Assembly: GCA_016866575.1 (NCBI GenBank)
Contig: VGMA01000093.1
Location: forward strand, 1-5,676
DNA from: Chlamydiota bacterium
GTDB lineage: Bacteria > Chlamydiota > Chlamydiia > Chlamydiales > VGMA01
Length of the DNA: 5,676 nucleotides
Reading direction: 5' to 3'
Positions 1-5,400 of this stretch are shown here, piece after piece. The notes beneath the pieces are model-generated. The model made no database searches, had not been told where the DNA came from, and worked only from the letters and a program-made list of their open reading frames with translations. The position numbers and the translations under genes are program-made. How positions within the stretch are numbered: position 1 is the stretch's first letter; each line of letters starts with the position of its first letter.

Positions 1-919
1 ACTGCTTTACAAATTTTTCGCCATAAGGACATGCGCCCTGAAAAGAGCTGTGATTGTCTCCAATAGGCTGAAAAAATTGGGCTTGTGTTGGACCAAAAAT
101 ACTAAACGTAGCTACACCTGCAAGGCCTGCTAAATGGAGCGCACTTGAATCAACACTAATTACACCCCCCATCTTTGTCATAACATTTTGCCAAACAGGG
201 ATCGACATTGCGCCTATAACAGCGCTATCTTCAGGAAAATATTTGTGCAAAAGCTCAACTTCCTCTCTTTCTTGCTCATTTCCAAAAACAAAGAAAAAAT
301 ACGGGTCAAATTTTTCACTTATTTTTTTGATCAAAATAGTCCATGCTGTACGTGAAAGTCTTTTGTTTTCCCATCTTGAACATGGACAAATCATCACCAT
401 AGGTCTTCCTTGACCTTTCTCTATGAGCTCTTCAATAAATTCTTCTTCTTCCTTGGTGATAGAAAAAATTACTTTTTGAGGAGTACTGGGAATTGGTATA
501 TTGAAAAAGATGCTGACAATTTGCAAAAGCTGATCTGTCATAGGCTTAGAATTATCTATTTTGATCTGATCAGTTGTTGCTAAAAGATTTGGCCACTCTC
601 TTACCTGGCTTTGATGAAGCCCAATTTTTCTTTTGCTTCTTGCAACAAGCGTTATGAGACCAGATTTTGCATTACCTTGCAAATCAAATACATAATCATA
701 AGCATCTTCTCTGATATGACGAATGCTTTTGGTAAGGTTATTCCTATCAAAGAGGATGATTTTATTTAAACTCTCAAGACGGCCTAGTACACCCTGCCAT
801 TTTTTTTCTACGATCCAATCAATCACTACATAAGGATAGTGCTCTTTAAGTAAATGTAAAACGGGGATAGCTTGAATGATATCCCCTAGTGCTGATGTTT
901 TTACAATCAGAACCTTCAC
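1..919 (-). CDS. waaC: ADP-heptose:LPS heptosyltransferase, WaaC type (GT9 family), C-terminus cut by window edge
   Basis: By family, this enzyme moves heptose from an ADP-sugar onto the Kdo region of the LPS inner core at the cytoplasmic face of the inner membrane. My reading of the reverse strand gives 306 residues with no stop. The start KVLIVKTSALGDIIQAIPVL is the classic GT9 opening, with Asp13 at the place of the catalytic Asp13 of E. coli WaaC. DWIVE near residue 34, FDLQGNAKSGL near 78-88, DSSALHLAG (Asp257, His262, sugar-nucleotide site) and FGPT (275-278) follow in family order. The DWIVE and QVREWPNLL segments favour WaaC over WaaF, but another GT9 sugar specificity is possible. 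WaaC is near 320 residues, so only a short tail should be missing. The start is GTG, chosen because AAGGA lies 7 bases upstream and GTGA overlaps the stop of the pseudouridine synthase gene. It is probably the last or a late gene of the ssb unit. Confidence 0.88.
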   Translation of the reverse strand, partial: MKVLIVKTSALGDIIQAIPVLHLLKEHYPYVVIDWIVEKKWQGVLGRLESLNKIILFDRNNLTKSIRHIREDAYDYVFDLQGNAKSGLITLVARSKRKIGLHQSQVREWPNLLATTDQIKIDNSKPMTDQLLQIVSIFFNIPIPSTPQKVIFSITKEEEEFIEELIEKGQGRPMVMICPCSRWENKRLSRTAWTILIKKISEKFDPYFFFVFGNEQEREEVELLHKYFPEDSAVIGAMSIPVWQNVMTKMGGVISVDSSALHLAGLAGVATFSIFGPTQAQFFQPIGDNHSSFQGACPYGEKFVKQ

Positions 920-1695
920 GCAAAAGTCCTTTTTGCTTCAAAAGAAACTTTTTTACCTGTCTTAGGGTGAGAAAACATCAATTTCTCTGCATGCAGCATC
1001 AAACGACACGCTTCTCTTCTTCCATATTGATTATCTCCAATAATAGGATGACCTATCGAAGACATATGAACGCGCAATTGATGCGTTCTTCCTGTAATAG
1101 GAGTTAGCATAATCAGTGTGTTTCTTTGGTATCTTTTAAGTACTTTCCAGCGTGTTAGAGCCTCTTTGCCGATGCCGGTTTTCATGACTTTTTGCCCTTC
1201 TTTTTGATGAGCAATTCCGATTTTGGCATCGATTTGGCCGGTACTTTCTAAAACCACACCATTGACCATAGCGATGTAATTCTTCGTAACTTGACGTTCT
1301 TGAAACATCTCTTCAAAAGATTTTTGCACTTCTTCAGTTTTTGCTACGATGATAAGACCTGATGTAGGCTTGTCGAGTCTATGGACAAGATACCCTTTTT
1401 CAGAGAGCTTGTCTGAATCCATGCCAGAAGGCTTATTAAAAACATAAAACCATTCATCTTCAAAGACAGTTGCTAGCGTTCCTTCTTGAGAAGAGGCTGC
1501 TATACCCCCCTCACAAAAAGAAATTACATCAGAATCTTTGATTTTAACAGAAGAGTACTTTTCGACTCTTCCGTTAACTAGACAAAATCCTTTATCAATA
1601 GCTTTTTTGATTTGCTTTCCAGAATATACCCCCTTATATTTTAGGGATAAATGCTGCAAAAGGGAAATTTCCTCAGAAAGGGATTTCTTCATCAT
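916..1695 (-). CDS. RluA-family rRNA/tRNA pseudouridine synthase with N-terminal S4 domain
   Basis: The enzyme isomerises uridine to pseudouridine in structured RNA in the cytoplasm. The protein is 259 residues. Residues about 8-60 form an S4-like RNA-binding domain (GKQIKKAIDKGFCLVNGR). The catalytic domain starts near 78 with FNKPSGMDSD and holds HRLDKPTSGLIIVAKT, whose Asp108 is the expected catalytic aspartate. KNY (Tyr140) and TGRTHQLRVHM (Arg203) complete the family motifs, and the C-terminal HAEKLMFSHPKTGK is also typical. RluC and RluD are nearer 320 residues, so this is a compact member, and I cannot assign the target uridine. The frame stays open up to 1845, but those extra 50 residues are the ssb gene read out of frame (low-complexity KRRKKKKHTH). 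I chose ATG 1695 because AGAGGA sits 8 bases upstream. A second ATG follows at once (1692). It overlaps ssb by 23 bases and the heptosyltransferase by 4. Confidence 0.93.
   Translation of the reverse strand: MMKKSLSEEISLLQHLSLKYKGVYSGKQIKKAIDKGFCLVNGRVEKYSSVKIKDSDVISFCEGGIAASSQEGTLATVFEDEWFYVFNKPSGMDSDKLSEKGYLVHRLDKPTSGLIIVAKTEEVQKSFEEMFQERQVTKNYIAMVNGVVLESTGQIDAKIGIAHQKEGQKVMKTGIGKEALTRWKVLKRYQRNTLIMLTPITGRTHQLRVHMSSIGHPIIGDNQYGRREACRLMLHAEKLMFSHPKTGKKVSFEAKRTFA
927..931 (-). promoter_or_regulatory. Ribosome binding site fixing the GTG start of the heptosyltransferase
   Basis: On the minus strand AAGGA stands 7 bases before GTG at 919-917. There is no ATG nearby in frame, and the conserved KVLIVK start of the protein begins at the very next codon. 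The site lies inside the last codons of the upstream pseudouridine synthase gene, so translation of the two is likely coupled. Confidence 0.7.
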
Positions 1696-2119
1696 TGAAT
1701 GATTCCTCTGGAGCTCTTCCGTAAGAGAATTCATGTTCTGGCGCTGAAGATCCAAAAGAAGGCCCTCTAGGCTGTGCGTATGCTTCTTCTTTTTTCTCCG
1801 TTTTGCCACTGCCGAATGGGCTAAAATGTAAGCTGCTTGCCACAATATTTAAAGAAATTTGCGGCTTGCCATCGCGATCATTAAAAATTTCAGGTTTACT
1901 TACTTCACCGTGGACAATAATGGAATGCCCTTTTTTGAAGTAAGGGATCAATTTATCAAACTGTTCTCCCCAAATAGTTACTTTCCACCAAACAGTTTCA
2001 TCCTTTCCTGCTTTTTTAGAATTGCAAGCAACTCTAAGGGTTGTGACCTTCAATCCAGAAGATGTGAAGCGCACCTCTGGGTCGGCTCCTAGATTACCCG
2101 CAATCATAATAAAGTTCAT
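1673..2119 (-). CDS. ssb: Single-stranded DNA-binding protein
   Basis: SSB coats single-stranded DNA in replication, recombination and repair, and recruits partner proteins through its C-terminal tip. The protein has 148 residues. An OB-fold spans about residues 1-100: MNFIMIAGNLGADPEVRFTS, then RVACNS, then the aromatic stretch VWWKVTIWGEQFDKL (Trp44, Trp45, Trp50), then GEVSKPEIFNDRDGKP. A Gly/Ser/Pro-rich, probably flexible linker covers about 101-136. It ends in the acidic tip DEEIPF, the standard SSB protein-docking tail. Length and layout match tetrameric bacterial SSBs. ATG 2119 has AGGAG six bases upstream and a near-consensus promoter beyond. It leads a leftward unit with the pseudouridine synthase and heptosyltransferase genes. 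A second SSB elsewhere in the genome cannot be excluded, but nothing here suggests a plasmid or phage origin. Confidence 0.97.
   Translation of the reverse strand: MNFIMIAGNLGADPEVRFTSSGLKVTTLRVACNSKKAGKDETVWWKVTIWGEQFDKLIPYFKKGHSIIVHGEVSKPEIFNDRDGKPQISLNIVASSLHFSPFGSGKTEKKEEAYAQPRGPSFGSSAPEHEFSYGRAPEESFNDEEIPF
1704..1709 (-). promoter_or_regulatory. Ribosome binding site inside ssb that sets the pseudouridine synthase start
   Basis: Minus-strand AGAGGA lies 8 bases before ATG 1695. The same bases form codons 137-139 of ssb. The site decides against the longer open frame that begins at 1845. Confidence 0.7.
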
Positions 2120-2125
2120 AAAAAA

Positions 2126-2130
2126 CTCCT
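2126..2130 (-). promoter_or_regulatory. Ribosome binding site of ssb
   Basis: Minus-strand AGGAG followed by six T bases and then ATG 2119. This is the strongest Shine-Dalgarno match in the window and confirms the ssb start. Confidence 0.8.
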
Positions 2131-2141
2131 CTTTTCATCCC

Positions 2142-2170
2142 ATCATATCTCAAAAATCAGGATTTTTCAA
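2142..2170 (-). promoter_or_regulatory. Sigma70-type promoter of the ssb unit
   Basis: Reading the minus strand, TTGAAA (2170-2165, five of six consensus bases) is followed by a 17-base spacer and TATGAT (2147-2142, five of six). The start of transcription would fall near 2135, giving a leader of about 15 bases that holds the AGGAG site. It is the best promoter in the window and the only good one ahead of the three leftward genes. Called by eye. Confidence 0.7.
2152..2167. repeat. 16-base inverted repeat within the ssb promoter
   Basis: AAAAATC and GATTTTT are perfect 7-base inverted arms with two bases (AG) between them. The repeat lies between the -35 and -10 boxes of the ssb promoter and touches the -35 box. 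The two-base gap is too tight for an RNA hairpin, and the repeat would not be transcribed from that promoter. A protein-binding site is the more natural reading, though AT-rich DNA makes such palindromes by chance. Confidence 0.4.
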
Positions 2171-2199
2171 TATTTATTAGACAAAAATCTTCTTGATCG

Positions 2200-2227
2200 T
2201 TTAGAACAAAAACTACATGCATAAAAT
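2200..2227 (+). promoter_or_regulatory. Possible promoter of the 634-residue protein gene
   Basis: TTTAGA (2200-2205, four of six) is followed by a 16-base spacer and TAAAAT (2222-2227, five of six). Transcription would start near 2234, only about six bases before the ATG at 2240. It stands back to back with the ssb promoter in the same gap. The region is AT-rich, so a chance match is possible. Confidence 0.4.
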
Positions 2228-2239
2228 TATTTTTTGAAT

Positions 2240-4144
2240 ATGTCTCGAAAAACGTTGCCAGACTTTTCCCCGGAAGATCCGCTGCCTAGAGCAAGAGCGG
2301 CTAAAAAGCCCCCTTTTCCGAATAAATTCGTCTGCCCTATAGACGAGACTGAAGATTTTTACGATCCTTTTTCCGATCTAAGCTTATTCTTAGCTGGAAA
2401 AATCAAATCAGAGATCTTAAAAGAAAATAATCCTAAGCAATGGTCAAAGAAAATCCAAGAATTGCTCCTTAAGCAAATTCTCCCTGAATTCAACGTCAAA
2501 TTCCCAAGCTATCGATTAGGTGCAACGGCTTTAAAAAAGACGTGGGAAAAAGTTCGTCTATATTTAGACTCCGTTGATGAAAGAAAAGAAGCCTTAACTC
2601 CTGAAGGATCTCTCAACGTTCCTTTTATGATTAGAGAAAACCTCAAAGAGCTTCTCTACAAAAAAGGGAAAGGGAACCTATTTCCTTACCATCAAGCCTA
2701 TCAGCTTGCAGTAAAAATTTCTGAGTGCATTGCTACTCTTGATGGCACAAGAACAGATTTAGAAGAGATGGCCTCGACGATCTGGTCGCTGCAAAAACAC
2801 ATCATTACTAAAGATAAGCATCAAGACAACTGCCCTTACGATAAACACGCAGCTATCGATACTTTTATCGTCCGCTACCAAATTGAAGAGCTTGCAAAAA
2901 ACTCTTTGATTTCTCAAAAAGAACTTGCTAGTAGAGTTCAAAAGAAAATCACAAGACTTGGCGGCCTTTCGAGGCTACGCCGTTTAGATGATCTAATTCC
3001 AAGTCTTTGGTCAATTTATGCTGAAAAAGCTTACCCTTATCTTTGTGTTCATAAAACACTCGCAAAAGAGAAACTTGTCTCTATAGAAGAGTTTATTAAA
3101 AATGAATCTGCTTCTTTTATCCAAGGTGAAGCGAGTGATTTGATCCATTTAGTCAGAAGAATACTTCTTTTATACAAACTTGCAGCCAAGATGTCTAAAC
3201 CGATGGCTGAAAAACAGCTAGAAGCTGCGATATCTTATGTACTATCTCTTTCTTCAGATCGCATCCACACAGAAGTTCCTGTTTTGAGACAAGAGGTATA
3301 CGCTTTCATTCAATATGAAATTCAGTTAGTCAAAAAACAGCGTGAAGAAGAGCCGCTAGAAAAAGTTCTCCATACACTTATCCAAACCTTTGAATGCTTC
3401 AAAAGCTTACCTCAAATTTCAGATCAAGAATATAAAGATTTAGAGATCATTATTTGGAATCAAATCCATCTTGTATGCAACCCGATTGCTAAAGTTCCTT
3501 ATTATCTTCGCGAACTTATAGAAGAAGAAATGACAAGTGTGCAAATCGAGCATCCAGATCTTTTAGCACAAGATCTCATCCATAAAGTACTTGGCAATCT
3601 CAAGCACATGCAGACTCTATCTGTGCATGATAATCCCCTATCTTCAGAAGATAGACAAATGGAACCGTTTGCCCAAAAAATTTCCCTTTGGAGTCTTCAA
3701 GGAGATCTTATTTGCAGCTCACTGTATTTTGACAATACAAGTGCTATTAGTAAAATCATCAAGAAACTGTGGAAAGGGCAAAACCTAAGCGAACTTCATA
3801 TTTGTCACAGTGACTTTGTTCAAAAAGTGCTCCAAAAAATGCTGATGGATTATCCTCAATTTTTGAGCTCTAAACAAGCTCTACTAGAGAGAATAACGAT
3901 TCTCTACAAACATTTTTGGTATACGGATCTAAGATCAAATCAAGAGTCTGCTTTTGATCGCTTCATCAAATGGCACTACGTTGAGCTAACAAATGAAAAA
4001 CAAATGCAATTTCATGAAATGATCATCGAACATCTCGACGATCTTTGCAAAAATAGCCTCCCTTTGATTCCATTTCAAAGAGATTATGTTAGAGCTCAAA
4101 CTGAAATTTTCCAGACCGTAGAAGAAAATCTTAGCGGGATTTAA
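2240..4144 (+). CDS. Hypothetical protein, 634 residues, soluble and mostly helical
   Basis: I do not recognise this protein and assign no function. The reading frame is long and uninterrupted, with base use like its neighbours, so it is surely a real gene. The first 30 residues are proline-rich and charged (TLPDFSPEDPLPRARAAKKP) and look disordered. From about residue 40 the chain is rich in Leu, Glu, Lys and Ile with amphipathic spacing, pointing to a long alpha-helical body. I see no signal peptide, membrane segment, nucleotide-binding loop, metal-binding cluster or tandem repeat. Tryptophans recur (TIWSLQ, PSLWSIY, HFWYTDL), which suggests a folded core. The frame can also open with TTG at 2234, two codons earlier; I prefer ATG 2240. 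Neither start has a visible Shine-Dalgarno sequence. It diverges from ssb and meets lgt tail to tail with a 14-base overlap. A lineage-restricted cytosolic or secreted protein is possible but unproven. Confidence 0.88.
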   Translation: MSRKTLPDFSPEDPLPRARAAKKPPFPNKFVCPIDETEDFYDPFSDLSLFLAGKIKSEILKENNPKQWSKKIQELLLKQILPEFNVKFPSYRLGATALKKTWEKVRLYLDSVDERKEALTPEGSLNVPFMIRENLKELLYKKGKGNLFPYHQAYQLAVKISECIATLDGTRTDLEEMASTIWSLQKHIITKDKHQDNCPYDKHAAIDTFIVRYQIEELAKNSLISQKELASRVQKKITRLGGLSRLRRLDDLIPSLWSIYAEKAYPYLCVHKTLAKEKLVSIEEFIKNESASFIQGEASDLIHLVRRILLLYKLAAKMSKPMAEKQLEAAISYVLSLSSDRIHTEVPVLRQEVYAFIQYEIQLVKKQREEEPLEKVLHTLIQTFECFKSLPQISDQEYKDLEIIIWNQIHLVCNPIAKVPYYLRELIEEEMTSVQIEHPDLLAQDLIHKVLGNLKHMQTLSVHDNPLSSEDRQMEPFAQKISLWSLQGDLICSSLYFDNTSAISKIIKKLWKGQNLSELHICHSDFVQKVLQKMLMDYPQFLSSKQALLERITILYKHFWYTDLRSNQESAFDRFIKWHYVELTNEKQMQFHEMIIEHLDDLCKNSLPLIPFQRDYVRAQTEIFQTVEENLSGI

Positions 4145-4940
4145 CAAGCCTTCTCGAAGAATAGAAGAGTAAAAGTCCAAATCCTATCATCGGAATACTA
4201 AGATACTGCGCCATAAATAGTGTATGTTCTTCACTTAAAAGCGGGCTCAGCTCACCTTTATAACGTTCAATAAAAAATCTAAACGTAAATGCCATGGTAA
4301 TGCAATACCCTGCAATTCCTTTTATATTTTTCTTCCAAAGTACCAAAGAACTTAGAAAAATTAGCGCATAGAAGATCGATTCATAAAGTTGCACCGGATG
4401 TCTAGGTATAGCAAGCGCTCCATCCGCAGGGTGAAGAAAAATCACGCCCCATGGCATATCCGTAGGCATTCCGCAGATCTCTTGATTAAAGAAATTGCCA
4501 ATCCTAATCAAGCTGCCTACCATGATTGTTGGTATCGAAAGTAAATCAATAAGACGAAAAAAAGAAACTTTCGGGTGGCTCTTGCCATATTTTCTATAAA
4601 ATAAGTAAAGCGCTATCACTACCCCGCTAACTCCTCCATGACTTGCTAGACCACCTTCCCATGTGCGGAAGATGACCAAAGGATCGTTTAAGATAAAAGA
4701 AAAGGGGTGATAAAAAAGTAAATGGGCTAATCTTGCACCAACTACGGTACCTACCATAATGTAGACAAGAAGAGACTCAGCGTAAACTTTTGAAAATTCT
4801 TTTTTACCAAGATAGCAAAATAGGTGAAAGCCAAGAAAAAAACCACTCGCAAATAAAAGCCCGTACCAAGTCAGAGGTAAGCCCAAAAAAGGGATCACCA
4901 AAATATTAGGACTTGGGTCCCAAACGAAAAATCCAAGCAT
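4131..4940 (-). CDS. lgt: Prolipoprotein diacylglyceryl transferase
   Basis: Lgt transfers diacylglycerol from phosphatidylglycerol to the lipobox cysteine of prolipoproteins in the inner membrane, the first step of lipoprotein maturation before LspA. The protein has 269 residues and several hydrophobic membrane spans. Landmarks in family order are WYG (Tyr26), EGGLASHGG (His101), the signature LIRIGNFFNQEICG (Arg146, Asn149, Glu154, Gly157), HPVQLYES (181-188) and RFFIE (Arg221). These appear to match E. coli Tyr26, His103, Arg143, Asn146, Glu151 and Gly154 and the late essential arginine. The frame can open 14 codons earlier at 4982, but that would run into rlmH. I chose ATG 4940 because AAGGGG lies 6 bases upstream and WDP-containing starts are usual in the family. 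It is transcribed alone, divergent from rlmH and convergent with the 634-residue gene. Confidence 0.96.
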   Translation of the reverse strand: MLGFFVWDPSPNILVIPFLGLPLTWYGLLFASGFFLGFHLFCYLGKKEFSKVYAESLLVYIMVGTVVGARLAHLLFYHPFSFILNDPLVIFRTWEGGLASHGGVSGVVIALYLFYRKYGKSHPKVSFFRLIDLLSIPTIMVGSLIRIGNFFNQEICGMPTDMPWGVIFLHPADGALAIPRHPVQLYESIFYALIFLSSLVLWKKNIKGIAGYCITMAFTFRFFIERYKGELSPLLSEEHTLFMAQYLSIPMIGFGLLLFYSSRRLVKSR

Positions 4941-4946
4941 AGTCTT

Positions 4947-4952
4947 CCCCTT
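4947..4952 (-). promoter_or_regulatory. Ribosome binding site that sets the lgt start
   Basis: Minus-strand AAGGGG lies 6 bases before ATG 4940. It supports the 269-residue Lgt over the 283-residue version starting at 4982, which has no such site. Confidence 0.75.
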
Positions 4953-4965
4953 AAAATGCACGCCT

Positions 4966-4973
4966 ACTATACT
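4966..4973. promoter_or_regulatory. Overlapping -10 boxes of a two-way lgt/rlmH promoter
   Basis: Plus-strand TATACT (4968-4973) and minus-strand TATAGT (4971-4966) each match five of six bases of the -10 consensus and share the same TATA core. Transcripts would start near 4980 rightward and near 4959 leftward, the latter just ahead of the AAGGGG site of lgt. The -35 regions are weak on both sides (TTCCCC at 4945-4950 on plus; TGTACT at 4994-4989 on minus), so the -10 core must carry most of the recognition. Confidence 0.5.
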
Positions 4974-4980
4974 CTTTAGC

Positions 4981-5400
4981 ATGTTAAAAGTACAGATCTA
5001 CACTATAGGCAAACATAAAGAATCTTGGCTCAAAGAAGGGCTAAAGATGTATCAAGACCGGCTCAAGGGAAAGGTAGAGATTTTTTTTGAAATTTTTCGA
5101 AATAATGAAGAAATGATCACCGCTTTATCGAAAGTTCCTCGCTACATTTGCTTAGATCCACTAGGAGAGCGTTGGAGAAGTGAAGATCTTTCTAACTATA
5201 TCTATACAAAACATGAAGGTGTTTTGGTTTTTGTGATTGGCGGCCCTGAAGGGCTTCCTGATTCGCTAATTTCAGGTGCAACGAAGAAATTGAGTTTTTC
5301 TTCGTTGACCTTTACCCACCAAAATATCCGTTTAATGCTCATCGAGCAGCTCTACCGCTCGTATGAAATCTTTAAAGGTTCTCTTTACCATAAAGCCTAA
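4981..5400 (+). CDS. rlmH: 23S rRNA (pseudouridine1915-N3)-methyltransferase RlmH
   Basis: RlmH is a SPOUT-class methyltransferase that uses S-adenosylmethionine to methylate the pseudouridine at 1915 in helix 69 of 23S rRNA on the assembled ribosome. The protein has 139 residues. It starts LKVQIYTIGKHKESWLKEG and carries LDPLGERWRSEDLS (58-71), the cofactor knot motif VFVIGGPEGLPDSL (83-96), and the closing LSFSSLTFTHQNIRLMLIEQ (104-123), QLYRSYEIFKGSLYHKA. The usual length is about 155-160, and the shortening lies between residues 30 and 50, where other members carry a longer loop; all recognisable motifs remain. The ATG has no Shine-Dalgarno sequence and follows the -10 box by only 7 bases, so the mRNA may be leaderless. 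In many bacteria RluD makes the target pseudouridine; the RluA-family enzyme in this window could be a partner, though its target is unknown. Confidence 0.95.
   Translation: MLKVQIYTIGKHKESWLKEGLKMYQDRLKGKVEIFFEIFRNNEEMITALSKVPRYICLDPLGERWRSEDLSNYIYTKHEGVLVFVIGGPEGLPDSLISGATKKLSFSSLTFTHQNIRLMLIEQLYRSYEIFKGSLYHKA

Noticed and set aside
889..1107. Small rightward reading frame
   Set aside because: It lies opposite the pseudouridine synthase gene, has no ribosome site or recognisable product, and looks like a shadow frame.
1696..1845. 50-residue N-terminal extension of the pseudouridine synthase frame
   Set aside because: It is ssb coding sequence in another frame, with low-complexity KRRKKKKHTH and no family similarity. 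AGAGGA before ATG 1695 marks the real start.
1859..2092. Small rightward reading frame opposite ssb
   Set aside because: It is antisense to the conserved OB-fold coding region and has no independent support.
2234..2239. TTG start for the 634-residue protein
   Set aside because: It adds only two residues, has no ribosome site, and TTG is rarer than the ATG that follows. It would matter only if the mRNA begins exactly at 2234.
2759..2941. Leftward frame inside the 634-residue gene
   Set aside because: Shadow frame with no start signal; the rightward frame is far longer and continuous.
3986..4180. Leftward frame across the junction of the 634-residue gene and lgt
   Set aside because: It overlaps two better-supported genes and has no recognisable product.
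4941..4982. 14-residue N-terminal extension of Lgt starting at 4982
   Set aside because: It has no ribosome site and collides with the rlmH start. AAGGGG before ATG 4940 and the usual family start decide against it.
5243..5254. GCCCT-GA-AGGGC palindrome as a possible terminator or hairpin
   Set aside because: It falls in codons for the conserved GGPEGL motif of RlmH, has a two-base loop and no T run after it, so it is a by-product of coding.
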